A program made the position numbers and the translations under genes. A DNA stretch of 64,000 bases from Sphingomonadales bacterium Ga0077559 (GTDB taxonomy: Bacteria > Pseudomonadota > Alphaproteobacteria > Sphingomonadales > Sphingomonadaceae): contig LNFK01000075.1 in the NCBI GenBank assembly GCA_001464315.1, forward strand, positions 186,001 to 250,000. Reading direction: 5' to 3'. The first letter of the stretch is position 1; each line of letters begins with the position of its first letter. The notes under the pieces were generated by a model. The model saw only the letters and a list, made by a program, of their open reading frames with translations. It did no database searches and had not been told where the DNA came from. Below are positions 1 to 9,906 of the stretch, in pieces.

Positions 1-2261
1 CCCGTGCCGTACCAGCCGGGGAGCATTACGCGGGCCTGTGCCCAGCTGAACACCCAAGGAATCGCGCGCAGATCTTCGATGGCGTCGGAAGCGGTGCGGC
101 TTGAAGGGCGCGAACCGATTTTTAACGTTGCGATCTCGTTGATCGGGGTCATTTGGCGGAAAAATGTTCGGAAGCCCTCAGTTTCGTAGACCAGTCCGCG
201 ATAATGGCGGAATGCACTTGCGGACAGTTCGGCCATCGCCGCTTTGAAACGGGTAACGTCGGCGTCGGCAATCGGGTCGCTTGAAAGCGTCGCCAGCATG
301 GTTGCAGACGCCATCGTTTCCAGCGAAGTCACAGCGTTGTCGACGGTGCCATATTTGGCGGCGATGACCTCGCCCTGTTCGGTGATCCTTATGCGCCCCT
401 GCACGGTGCCCTGCGGCTGCGCAAGGATGGCTCCGAACGCCGAGCCGCCACCGCGACCGACCGCCCCTCCGCGGCCGTGGAATAATTGCATCGCAACGTC
501 TGCCTCGGTGAACACCGGGGCAAGCGCACTTGACGCCTCGTATAATTCCCATGTCGAGGTCAGGTATCCGCCGTCCTTGTTCGAATCCGAATAGCCGATC
601 ATCACTTCCTGATGCCCGCGCGCCTGAGCCAGCGCACGCATTTGCGGAATAGCAAAGAAGGCGCGCATGGTGGCGGGTGCGGCCTGCAAATCGGCGATGG
701 TCTCGAATAAGGGTACCGACATGATCGTCGCGCTCGGTGTTCCGTCTTCGGTGACACGGTAGAGGCCAGCCTGCTTAAGCAGCACATAGACTTCAAGCAT
801 GTCGGAGACGCTTGTCGTCTTGCTGATATTGTAGGTCGTGATTGCGGCGCGCCCAAAATCGGCCTGTGCCTTGGCAGCGGCGCGGATGATGGCGAGTTCC
901 TTGGCGGTTTCTTCACTATATTCTGTCCATTCCCCCGCGAGCGGACGATTGTGCGAGAGTTCGGCAATGAGCAGCGCCACGCGGTCATCTTCGTCAAGCG
1001 CCGCATAATCTGCGGCGACACCGGCGGTCTTGAACAACTCGGATATTACGCGGTCATGGACGTCACTGTTCTGGCGCAGGTCAAGCGTCGCCAAATGGAA
1101 GCCGAAGATTTCGACACTGCGGATCAGACGACCCAAAGCCCCGCCGCTCGATAGCGCACCATCGCCGTCGCTGGCGAGTCCCGCCGCGACGGTTACAAGA
1201 TCGGCACGCAGCTCTTCAGGGCCCGAATAAGGCGCACCCGCCAGGCCTGACGGACGCGGCGGCTGGTCGCCGATCAGTTTGATGTGCGTTGCCGCAAGCC
1301 GCGCGTAGATGCCCGACATCGCCCGGCGGTAAGGTTCGTCGGCACGGCTGGGGGCGGCGTCGCCGCTCTTTTCAGCAAGTGCGAGCACGGCGCCGGGTGT
1401 CTCGCTCATGGCGCTGGAAATGGAAATCTCGGCACCAAGTTTGTGGATGCTGTCCAGATAATGCCGGATCGCGGTGCCCCCGTCGCGGCTGATCGCGTAG
1501 CGCAGCGTGTCGGCATCGACGAAGGGATTTCCGTCACGATCGCCGCCAATCCACGTGCCGAGCCGCACAAAACCTGGTGGCCGCGCGCCCAGCGCTTTCT
1601 CCCATCGCGCATACAGCTTCGGCAGCGCGGTCAGGAACACTTCCTGCATAGTGGCGCGGGCGTTTTCGATCTCGTCGGCCACGAACAGTTTCTCGCGGCG
1701 CAGCGGACGCGTTTGCCAAAGCAATGCAATCTGCCGGTAGATCGCAGCATCGATATCGTCACCGTCGGTAGTAACGCTCTGCCCATCGTCGCGCAGCGCC
1801 ATAAGTGTCGCGATGCGATTCTTATGGTCGATGATGCTCTTGCGGCGGACCTCGGTCGGGTGTGCAGTCAGGACGGGAACGATCAGGCTGTGCGACAGCA
1901 TCTCGAAGACGGCCTCGCGGTTGACACCCTCAGCCTTCAACCGCTCGAACGCTTCGGCCACGGTCGCACCATCATCATGCGCCAAGCCCTGCCGGTCTTC
2001 CGCCAGATTGGCGAGCAACGAAAACAGCATGAAGCCGCGCACAAAGTTGAGCGTATCGTCGAGCGACAGCGCAACCAAACCACGGTCGCTGGCTTCAGCG
2101 CCTTCGATACCGCGAAACCGGTCAACGCTCGTCGACCGGATATATTCAGTCTGGCGGTAGAGTTTTTCGCCGCCATATGCCCTAATAACATCGCCGAGCA
2201 TCTTGCCCAGAAAGCGGACATCTTCATTTTGCGAAATGGGTATCAGCGGTTCGCCATTCAT
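1..2261 (-). CDS. ppc: Phosphoenolpyruvate carboxylase, C-terminus cut by left window edge
   Basis: Own minus-strand translation: N-term [51 protein letters not shown], then [33 protein letters not shown] and [20 protein letters not shown] at the edge. All are PEPC hallmarks. Absent from ORF track because it has no stop in the window. Confidence 0.96.
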   Translation of the reverse strand, partial: [753 protein letters not shown]

Positions 2262-2317
2262 TGGGGCTTTTGTGCACCGCAACAGCAGGGCGCGCAAGCG
2301 TCAGGCAAAGGGAATAG

Positions 2318-2824
2318 CTATTCCCCGATGAGCCGCGACAAACGGTTGATTTCGTCATTTTGTGCAGCGACATCGTCGACGACTGGTTTTTGCGCGGCAG
2401 TCAGCAACGCCACATATGCCGAGTCGAGCGCGCCGGCTTCTGACATCAGCGAATCGAATTCGCGAGCAACTGTCACCGAATCGGCGCGCGCTTTGTCGAG
2501 CCGAGAGAGCTGTACATGCGCATCGACCCAGCTTTCACTGCCAGGCGAACTGCCCGCCGCGTTCGATGCAACAGACTGCACTGAGCCCAACCCATTTGCG
2601 AATGCAGATTGCCCCGCGCGGTGCCGTGCCAACAACGCTTCGGCTTTCGCGCTAATCCAGGCCGGTAATAAAACTGATGCTGCCTGGGGCATTACAGGCT
2701 CTGTTATCGGCGCATTGCTTTCATAAGCGCGACGCTCAAGCGACGGAAACTCGCCCTCGGTCGTACTGCACGCCGAAAGTATAGCGACAGTGGTGAGAAG
2801 GAGCGCAGACTTGATAATCGACAT
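2318..2824 (-). CDS. Hypothetical lipoprotein
   Basis: ORF MSIIKSALLLTTVAILSACSTTEG; signal peptide plus lipobox (LSAC). Confidence 0.7.
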   Translation of the reverse strand: MSIIKSALLLTTVAILSACSTTEGEFPSLERRAYESNAPITEPVMPQAASVLLPAWISAKAEALLARHRAGQSAFANGLGSVQSVASNAAGSSPGSESWVDAHVQLSRLDKARADSVTVAREFDSLMSEAGALDSAYVALLTAAQKPVVDDVAAQNDEINRLSRLIGE

Positions 2825-3031
2825 ACTCTGTGTCTAAGCCTGCAGCATCGCCCATGCAAGGGCCGCGCAATCGCGCTAAACAGGCGGCAAAAGGCGTTGA
2901 CAGGAAGATTTCCTTGGACTAGCTGCGCCCATTCTTGCGTGACCTGCCGAGATTCGTCTTTCGGAGTTACGCGTTTGAGCAACCGCGCCCCCACAAGGGT
3001 GCTAAGCTGTAGAAATGGATGAGTTAAAGCC

Positions 3032-3463
3032 ATGTTCGCTATCGTGCGCACAGGCGGCAAGCAGTATCGCGTAGCCGCCGGAGACAAAATCGCAGTTGAA
3101 AAACTGTCTGGTGAAGCGGGTGACAAGATCTCGCTGGGTGATATCCTGTTGGCCGGAGACGGCGACAAGGCCGCTGACCTCAAGGACCTGACGGTTTCTG
3201 CCGAAATCATCGCGCAAGAGCGTGGCGAAAAGGTGATCGTTTTCAAAAAGCGTCGTCGTCATAATTATCGCCGCAAGCAAGGTCATCGCCAGTCGTTGAC
3301 GCTGCTGCGTATTCTTGCCGTTGGCAAGGAAGAGAAGAAGGCTGCTGCGCCTAAGGCCGAGAAGGTTGAAGCTGCACCCGCTGCCGATGCTGCTCCCGCC
3401 AAGGAAGCCGCACCAAAGAAAGCCGCTGCGCCGAAAAAGGCCGCAGCACCAAAGGAAGCCTGA
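3032..3463 (+). CDS. rplU: 50S ribosomal protein L21 with Ala/Lys/Pro-rich C-terminal tail
   Basis: [25 protein letters not shown]...[16 protein letters not shown]; next to rpmA. Confidence 0.97.
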   Translation: MFAIVRTGGKQYRVAAGDKIAVEKLSGEAGDKISLGDILLAGDGDKAADLKDLTVSAEIIAQERGEKVIVFKKRRRHNYRRKQGHRQSLTLLRILAVGKEEKKAAAPKAEKVEAAPAADAAPAKEAAPKKAAAPKKAAAPKEA

Positions 3464-3495
3464 GCTTCGGCTCGGTATCGATAGGAGTTTAGACC

Positions 3496-3765
3496 ATGGC
3501 ACATAAAAAAGCAGGTGGTTCGTCACGCAACGGTCGCGATTCAGCGGGCCGTCGCCTTGGCGTGAAAAAGTTCGGTGGCGAAAGCGTTATCGGTGGCAAC
3601 ATCATTATTCGTCAGCGCGGCACCAAGGTTTATCCGGGTGCCGGCGTTGGTCTTGGCAAGGATCACACCTTGTTTGCGCTCGTTGAGGGCCGTGTGCGAT
3701 TCCACGCCGGTAAACTTGGCCGCAAATATGTGTCGGTCGATATGCCAGCGATGGCTGCCGAATAA
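3496..3765 (+). CDS. rpmA: 50S ribosomal protein L27
   Basis: [29 protein letters not shown]...[12 protein letters not shown]. Confidence 0.98.
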   Translation: MAHKKAGGSSRNGRDSAGRRLGVKKFGGESVIGGNIIIRQRGTKVYPGAGVGLGKDHTLFALVEGRVRFHAGKLGRKYVSVDMPAMAAE

Positions 3766-3819
3766 ACACGGACAATCGATGACGGGTTGTCCAGGAGGAT
3801 GACCCGGGAATCGCTGATT

Positions 3820-3837
3820 AGGTGGTTTCCACCTTTT
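3820..3837 (+). terminator. Small hairpin with T-run (ggtgg-ttt-ccacc-tttt)
   Basis: 5-bp GC-rich inverted repeat followed by TTTT downstream of rpmA. Confidence 0.4.
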
Positions 3838-3841
3838 AACA

Positions 3842-3874
3842 GGGAGACGGGTCAACCCGCCTCCCTTTCTTTTT
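3842..3874 (+). terminator. Rho-independent terminator after rplU-rpmA
   Basis: gggagacgggt-ca-acccgcctccc (one mismatch) followed by tttcttttt. Confidence 0.75.
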
Positions 3875-3971
3875 GCCTCTTTCTCCCTGTTCTACGCCTC
3901 TTCGGAGGCACGCTGTAACAGGACTGTCGCTTTGCTCTGCAAAAGGCAGCCCCAAGAACCGGAGAGACATA

Positions 3972-4562
3972 ATGTTCGCAAGAACCGAAAGACTATTGTT
4001 GCGGCCGAGCTGGCCCGAAGATGCGGCTGAGCTGCACGCGGCGATTTCGGACGAAGGCATCGTTCGTAATCTGGCACGCGCACCTTGGCCATACACAGTT
4101 GAAGAAGCAGTGCGTTTTGCAACACTGCAACATGACGAGAAATACCCGGCGTTCCTATTAATGCTGCGGACCGATGGCGCCCCGCGCTTGATTGGTGCCT
4201 GCGGTCTTGGCCAGCATGATGGCAAAGCAGAACTCGGCTACTGGATTTCGCGCCCCTATTGGGGTCTAGGCTTTGCCAGCGAAGCGAGTCGCGCCGTAAT
4301 CAGCATCGCAAAAGCTATCGGCCACCAAAAATTGGTTGCTGGACATTTCACTGATAATCCGGCGTCTGGCCGCGTATTACGCAAACTGGGCTTCCAACCG
4401 ACCGGCAAGCATGAGGAACGCCACAGTAAAGGCCGCGGGACGGCCATGATCTGCGCGCTATATGAAAAGTCGCTCGTGGGAGCCGACGAAACGTCAGCCG
4501 GCATGGGCAACGGTGCTGCTTATAGCATGCGAGAATATTTTGAAGGGCTGCGGGCCGCTTAA
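3972..4562 (+). CDS. GNAT-family N-acetyltransferase (RimJ/RimL-like)
   Basis: MFARTERLLLRPSWPEDAAELHAAISDE...GLGFASEASRAVISIA...NPASGRVLRKLGFQPTG. ATG with ggagag SD; ORF-track start at 3873 lies upstream. Confidence 0.85.
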   Translation: MFARTERLLLRPSWPEDAAELHAAISDEGIVRNLARAPWPYTVEEAVRFATLQHDEKYPAFLLMLRTDGAPRLIGACGLGQHDGKAELGYWISRPYWGLGFASEASRAVISIAKAIGHQKLVAGHFTDNPASGRVLRKLGFQPTGKHEERHSKGRGTAMICALYEKSLVGADETSAGMGNGAAYSMREYFEGLRAA

Positions 4563-5506
4563 GCTGCGGCTTTTAATGCCTTAGCTATCCCGGGCTCATG
4601 CGGTGCAAAGCCAGCACGCTTCGCGGCAATCGTCGCGAGGTCGGCTTCGCCCTGTGCGATAAGCAACCGGTCATCCTTATCCCAAGGATGAAATTTTGGC
4701 CGGAAGAAGCTTGCCCAAGGCCGCAGCACGTTGCGCCCGATTCCGCCTTTGCCAAATCCCGCTTTGATTACCTGTTTTATCGACCAGAAAAAGCTGTAGC
4801 CGTCCTGTCGCAACAATTCGACCTGGCCAAGGGTGCGGTTGATAAAAAAGCTTGTTGTCACCGCGAACATGAACAGGCTGCGCCAAGCATAGCGGCGAGC
4901 CAGGCTCCAGTCTTTGGTTGCAAACACCCATACGTCGAAGGCAACGCCTTTATGCTCAACCTCTTCGACGGCGTGCCATAACCAAAGTTCAAGCATGTCG
5001 TCATCGACGCCTGCGAGATGATCGCGATTTTCCAGCAGTTCTGCCGCGATAATCGCAGTGAAATGTTCGATGCACATCGTAGCAGTAAGTTTGACGATAT
5101 CGCTGGCATCTTCAAAAAAGCTCACAAATGCGCGTATCTTGCGATCAAGCGGCGCAATATCGTAGCCGGCATTGATCAACGACTTGTTCATCGCGACATG
5201 CTCGCGGCTATGCCCGGCTTCCTGCTCGATAAACGCCTCAACTTCGGGCCGCATCGATGCCGGAACACGTTCCACCCAAGGGATTAGGCTGCGGATCATG
5301 AAGGTTTCGCCATGCGGAAAAACCGCAGATAATGCGTTGAAAAATGCCGTGGCATATGGATCTTGACGAACCCAGTGGCGCTCGTTCAGTGCATCGGGTG
5401 CAGCGCGAAATCCGCGCGACACGATACCGGGTCGAGCATTGGTGGGAACGGCCTCAGGGGCCATATTGTGGGTCACATCCATTCCGCCAAAATAGCCCCC
5501 GCCCAT
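4559..5506 (-). CDS. Predicted metal-dependent hydrolase (PF10118-like)
   Basis: RPEVEAFIEQEAGHSREHVAMNK...CIEHFTAIIAAELL...LWLWHAVEEVEHKGVAFDV; pattern of conserved Glu/His. Confidence 0.75.
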   Translation of the reverse strand: MGGGYFGGMDVTHNMAPEAVPTNARPGIVSRGFRAAPDALNERHWVRQDPYATAFFNALSAVFPHGETFMIRSLIPWVERVPASMRPEVEAFIEQEAGHSREHVAMNKSLINAGYDIAPLDRKIRAFVSFFEDASDIVKLTATMCIEHFTAIIAAELLENRDHLAGVDDDMLELWLWHAVEEVEHKGVAFDVWVFATKDWSLARRYAWRSLFMFAVTTSFFINRTLGQVELLRQDGYSFFWSIKQVIKAGFGKGGIGRNVLRPWASFFRPKFHPWDKDDRLLIAQGEADLATIAAKRAGFAPHEPGIAKALKAAA

Positions 5507-5655
5507 GAAATTGCGTTTAACGCCGTTGGTTAATGCCGCTTTAGTATGAAAATTATGCTATATATTTTATGAACTTGTATGGACGGCACGGTAAACACTG
5601 ATGCGGCAGATTTTGCTGGTTTGACATAAGGTCGCGCGGATAAGAAAAGGTAATC

Positions 5656-6291
5656 ATGAGCATACAAAGCCCAAAGGTCGTCAATATTAAGGATCCAACC
5701 ATTCCGCGTCGGTTAAGCCCCGAAGCCAGCCGGATGGCTGCGCTAGAGGCCGCGCGTGTGTTATTATTAGAAGCCGGACCGCAAGCCGTTACGCTGAAGG
5801 CCGTTGCTGGTCGGATTGGGCGCACCCATGCCAATCTGCTGCATCATTTTGGCTCGGCCTCCGGACTGCAGCGCGATCTGGCGGCCTATATGGGGAACAG
5901 CATTTGCGCAAAAATTGCCGAAGCGGTGGTGCAAATGCGCGGCGGTGCGATGAGCCCGCATGAACTGGCTGATTTGATATTCGACCATTTCGACCGTGAA
6001 GGCGCAGGCGCGCTAGCATCTTGGATGCTATTATCGGGAAACGAAGACGCGCTCGATCCGATTGTCGAAGCTATTCATAATCTCGTCGATCAAATCGCCG
6101 AAGACGGACATGCCGACACGTCGCTGCACGAATTGACGCTCGAAATGGTGCTGATGGCGCTGGGCGATGCGTTATTGGGCGGGCCGCTATCGGCCTCACT
6201 CGGACTTCCGCGTGAAGCGGGTAGGCAAATTGCCGGCAGGAAGCTGGCAGCATCGTTCGATGAATGGCAAGAACGCATCCAGCTAAAATAG
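5656..6291 (+). CDS. TetR-family transcriptional regulator
   Basis: N-terminal HTH pattern AARVLLLEAGPQAVTLKAVAGRIGRTHANLLHHFGSASGLQRDL. Confidence 0.8.
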   Translation: MSIQSPKVVNIKDPTIPRRLSPEASRMAALEAARVLLLEAGPQAVTLKAVAGRIGRTHANLLHHFGSASGLQRDLAAYMGNSICAKIAEAVVQMRGGAMSPHELADLIFDHFDREGAGALASWMLLSGNEDALDPIVEAIHNLVDQIAEDGHADTSLHELTLEMVLMALGDALLGGPLSASLGLPREAGRQIAGRKLAASFDEWQERIQLK

Positions 6292-6314
6292 CGGGAATCC
6301 GAAACCCGCCAACG

Positions 6315-7304
6315 TCAAACCGCGCGATAATATTCGCGGTACCAGTCGGCAAAGCGCTGCAATCCTTCGGCGAGCATCACTTTGGGATGATATCCAGTCA
6401 GAGCTTTCAACTTCGACACATCGGCATAGGTTGCGGTCACATCGCCGGGCTGCATCGGGCGCATGATCTTTGTCGCCTCCTGCCCGATCGCTTTTTCAAG
6501 CGTCTCGATCATTTCCATCAGGCCGACGGGACGGCTATCGCCAATGTTCAGTACGCGATGATCACCGGGCGCGGGCGGATGGTCGAGCGCGCCGATCACG
6601 CCGTCGACGATATCGTCGATATAGGTGAAATCACGCGCCATTTTGCCTTCACCGTAAACTTCGATCGACTCGCCATTCAGGATTTTCTGCGTAAACCCGA
6701 AATACGCCATGTCGGGGCGGCCCCACGGACCGTAGACAGTGAAAAAACGCAAACCGGTTTGCGGAAATTTGTAAAGCGATGCGTATGACTGGCTCATCAG
6801 CTCGCAGGCACGCTTGGTGGCGGCGTAGAGCGACACTGGACTGGCAGCGGGTTCGTCCTCAGTGAAGCCTGCGCCGCCCATTGGTTTGTCGCCATATACC
6901 GAGCTGGATGAAGCGTAGACCAGATGCTCGAAGCCCTCGGCATGGCGGCAGGCTTCCATTACCGAAAGATGCCCTGCGAGGTTGGAACGTTCATAGGCAA
7001 AGGGATTTTCAATGCTGTAACGGACGCCTGCTTGCGCCGCGAGATGGACGACGCGGGTTACCCCGTTATCGCGCACTACCGCTGCCATTTCAGGCGCATC
7101 GGCGATATCCATGCGCTCGAACGAAAAGGCCTGCTTGTCCTTGAACGTTGCCAATCGCGCTTCCTTGAGCGCGGGGTCGTAATAATCATTGACGATATCG
7201 ACGCCAATGACGCGTTCGCCGCGGTCGAGCAGGCGGTGCGCAACCGAATGACCGATAAATCCGGCAGCGCCGGTAACAATTATGGGTTTGGACATGCGCC
7301 GCAC
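6315..7304 (-). CDS. NAD-dependent epimerase (UDP-glucuronate 4-epimerase-like)
   Basis: IIVTGAAGFIGHSVAHRLLDRGERVIGVD, YASSSSVYGDKP, YAATKRACE, FTVYGPWGRPDMA. Confidence 0.9.
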   Translation of the reverse strand: MRRMSKPIIVTGAAGFIGHSVAHRLLDRGERVIGVDIVNDYYDPALKEARLATFKDKQAFSFERMDIADAPEMAAVVRDNGVTRVVHLAAQAGVRYSIENPFAYERSNLAGHLSVMEACRHAEGFEHLVYASSSSVYGDKPMGGAGFTEDEPAASPVSLYAATKRACELMSQSYASLYKFPQTGLRFFTVYGPWGRPDMAYFGFTQKILNGESIEVYGEGKMARDFTYIDDIVDGVIGALDHPPAPGDHRVLNIGDSRPVGLMEMIETLEKAIGQEATKIMRPMQPGDVTATYADVSKLKALTGYHPKVMLAEGLQRFADWYREYYRAV

Positions 7305-7341
7305 TTAGCCTGGGCGGACGCCAATGTCCCGCGAAACTGCG

Positions 7342-7641
7342 TTATGCCGCGCGGCGTTGATCGGTTGACTGCAGCCAAGCCCGCGCCTGACGCTGAGCCT
7401 CAGCGATTTCGCGTGCGGTCATGTCGTCGGAAATGTCTGCGCGGCACATCATCGCTTCCTCGCTGCCGTTCAAGGCCGCCAGGTTGAACCATTTATGTGC
7501 CTCGATAAGGTCGACATCGACCCCGCCGCTGCCCGTCGAGTAGGCCATACCCAGATCATAGAGCGCATCTGCGCTGCCACGAGCCGCATCGGCCAAACGG
7601 CTCTCCATAAGAAAATTCGCGCTTTTAAAACTGTTACCCAT
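7342..7641 (-). CDS. Small SEL1-like repeat protein
   Basis: GSADALYDLGMAYSTGSGGVDVDLIEAHKWFNLAALNGSEEA, a Sel1-type repeat. Start chosen at MGNSFKSAN. Confidence 0.7.
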   Translation of the reverse strand: MGNSFKSANFLMESRLADAARGSADALYDLGMAYSTGSGGVDVDLIEAHKWFNLAALNGSEEAMMCRADISDDMTAREIAEAQRQARAWLQSTDQRRAA

Positions 7642-7742
7642 GTTTCTGCCCCCACACATCCACTGCGTCAGGGCAATTTCGCCGAACATGACTAACAAAT
7701 GGTTAATGGAATCGTCAAAAACTGTATCCGATTTGGACGGCT

Positions 7743-8582
7743 TCAGATGGCGAGATTATCAATCAGCCGGGTTTTGCCGATTTTTGCTGCTGCGAGCAAT
7801 CTTGCTGGGCGCCCGTCATATACGAGGAGCGGCTCAAGAGTAACCGCATCGACAAGCGCAAAATAATCAACGCGCCCAAACCCTGCGGCCAACATGCCAA
7901 CGCTAGCGGCCTGCGTGATCGAGGAAATGTCACCGCCTGCCCTTATATTGCCTGCTGCTTTTTCAAGCGCTCTTGGCAATGCCAGCGCTGCCTGTCGCTC
8001 ATTAGCGCTCAAATAACTGTTTCGCGATGACAGCGCCAAACCATCGGCATCGCGGACAATCGGTATGCCCATAATCTCGAGACCAAAATCAAGGTCCTTT
8101 GCCATCTGGCGAATGACCGCTAGCTGTTGAAAATCCTTTTCGCCGAACAACGCTACGTCCGGCTGCACCTGATTGAACAGCTTTGCCACGACCAGCGCGA
8201 CACCGTCGAAATGCCCAGGCCTTGCCGCGCCGTCATAGCCCTCGCTGGGTCCGCCGACCTGTATTTTGGTGACAAAACCCTGCGGATAAACCGTTGCCGC
8301 ATGTGGTGCCCACAGGACATCCACGACGGCATCGACGAGCATTGCGGAGTCGCTTTCCAATGTTCGTGGATACGCATCGAGGTCCTCGTTCGGTCCGAAC
8401 TGGGTGGGGTTGACGAAGATCGACACCACCACCGCATCGGCTGATTTCTTCGCAGCCTCGACCAATGCCATATGCCCGGCATGGAGCGCGCCCATGGTCG
8501 GTACTAGAGCGATCCGCTTATTCTCCGCGCGCAGCGCCGCAATATTGTCCCGCAATGAGTCAAGTCGATTGATGGTTTGCAC
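7743..8582 (-). CDS. panC: Pantothenate synthetase
   Basis: [71 protein letters not shown]. Confidence 0.97.
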   Translation of the reverse strand: MQTINRLDSLRDNIAALRAENKRIALVPTMGALHAGHMALVEAAKKSADAVVVSIFVNPTQFGPNEDLDAYPRTLESDSAMLVDAVVDVLWAPHAATVYPQGFVTKIQVGGPSEGYDGAARPGHFDGVALVVAKLFNQVQPDVALFGEKDFQQLAVIRQMAKDLDFGLEIMGIPIVRDADGLALSSRNSYLSANERQAALALPRALEKAAGNIRAGGDISSITQAASVGMLAAGFGRVDYFALVDAVTLEPLLVYDGRPARLLAAAKIGKTRLIDNLAI

Positions 8583-8680
8583 GCGCCCGCCGCCTTGTCT
8601 AATGGCTGTTGCGGACGCTATGCGGGATGCAATCGGGGCATTTCAAGGCATTTATCTTATCGGGGGCAAGTATCGGGCTT

Positions 8681-9463
8681 ATGGCGGGACCACATCATAT
8701 CGTTTTTGCCAATGAAAAGGGCGGCACTGGCAAGTCGACCACGGCAGTGCATGTCGCAATTGCGCTGGCGTCACGTGGTGCGCGCGTTGGCTGCATAGAT
8801 CTCGATTCGCGGCAACGCACGTTGCATCGCTATCTCGAAAATCGCAGCGATACGATAAAGCGGCGCGGCGTTACCCTGCCAATGCCACAGTTTGAGGTAT
8901 TCGAACATGAATCGCTGGCCACGCTGGAAAAACAGATCGACAAATTGGGTCGCGAAAATGATTTCCTGATTTTCGACACGCCAGGTCGCGACGATAAATA
9001 TGCGCGCTTCGTTGCAACTCGCGCGCATACATTGGTCACGCCGATAAACGACAGTTTTGTCGACTTCGACCTGATCGGGCAGGTCGACGCAGAGAATTTC
9101 AAGGTCCGCAAGCTAAGCTTCTACGCTGAATTGATCTGGGAAGCGCGCAAGGAGCGCGCCAAAGCCGATGGTGTTACCATCGATTGGGTGGTCGTGCGCA
9201 ACCGGCTGCACAATATGGAAGCACGCAACCAGCAGCGGATGACCGATGCCATTGCAGAACTTTCTAAACGCGTCGGTTTCCGTTCGGTGCCGGGCCTGAA
9301 CGAACGCGTGATTTACCGCGAACTTTTCCCGTCGGGCCTGACGCTGATCGACAAGGGCCATTTGGGGCAGCTCGCCACCGCACATATCGTCGCGCGTCAG
9401 GAATTGCGCGAACTGGTCACTGGCCTCGCGCTACCCGAAGTGCAAACAGCGGCGCTTGTTTGA
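8681..9463 (+). CDS. mipZ: ParA-family division-plane positioning ATPase (MipZ)
   Basis: MAGPHHIVFANEKGGTGKSTTAVHVAIALASRGARVGCIDLDSRQRTLHRYLENR; deviant Walker A; typical MipZ. Start refined from 8609. Confidence 0.88.
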   Translation: MAGPHHIVFANEKGGTGKSTTAVHVAIALASRGARVGCIDLDSRQRTLHRYLENRSDTIKRRGVTLPMPQFEVFEHESLATLEKQIDKLGRENDFLIFDTPGRDDKYARFVATRAHTLVTPINDSFVDFDLIGQVDAENFKVRKLSFYAELIWEARKERAKADGVTIDWVVVRNRLHNMEARNQQRMTDAIAELSKRVGFRSVPGLNERVIYRELFPSGLTLIDKGHLGQLATAHIVARQELRELVTGLALPEVQTAALV

Positions 9464-9885
9464 TGGCAATATTGATTACCCTGATCGTCGCCGCGCTCGG
9501 ATGGGCGGTGTGGAAGGGTAAGCTGTCGAAGAAGCAGCTTCCGCCGATATTGCTTGGGCTTGCGGGCGGATTTTTGGCTGCGCGCGGCAACCTGATTATC
9601 GGGGTGGCCGCTATTGGCGTGGCCGTAACCTGGTATCGCGGCCTCACATGGCGGCTGTTCGGAACCAAAGCTGTGCAAACCGACGAATATGCCGCAGACA
9701 AAGCGCGTTTCATGCTGGGCGTATCGCGCTTTGACAATGCCGAGCGTATCCGCGAACGGCACCGTGCGCTCATTGCCAAGAACCATCCCGATACCGGAGG
9801 CAATCCCGAACGTGCGCGGGAACTAAATGAAGCACGCGACCTTTTATTACGTGAATTAGAAACAAAAGCGCGTGAGCCGCGCTGA
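9460..9885 (+). CDS. Membrane-anchored J-domain protein (Pam18/Tim14-like)
   Basis: Two hydrophobic N-terminal segments, then RIRERHRALIAKNHPDTGGNPERARELNEARDLLL with HPD motif. 4-bp overlap with mipZ. Confidence 0.8.
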   Translation: MMAILITLIVAALGWAVWKGKLSKKQLPPILLGLAGGFLAARGNLIIGVAAIGVAVTWYRGLTWRLFGTKAVQTDEYAADKARFMLGVSRFDNAERIRERHRALIAKNHPDTGGNPERARELNEARDLLLRELETKAREPR

Positions 9886-9906
9886 ATCCAACTTCAGGAG
9901 CCTGAC

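Noticed and set aside
1284-2726. 480-aa plus-strand ORF in the ORF track
   Set aside because: Antisense to the true ppc reading frame and the 2318-2824 lipoprotein; composition typical of a shadow ORF in high-GC DNA.
2897-2925. Promoter-like TTGACA-N17-TAGCTG upstream of rplU
   Set aside because: The -35 is good but the -10 is poor; a single motif match is not enough to call a promoter.
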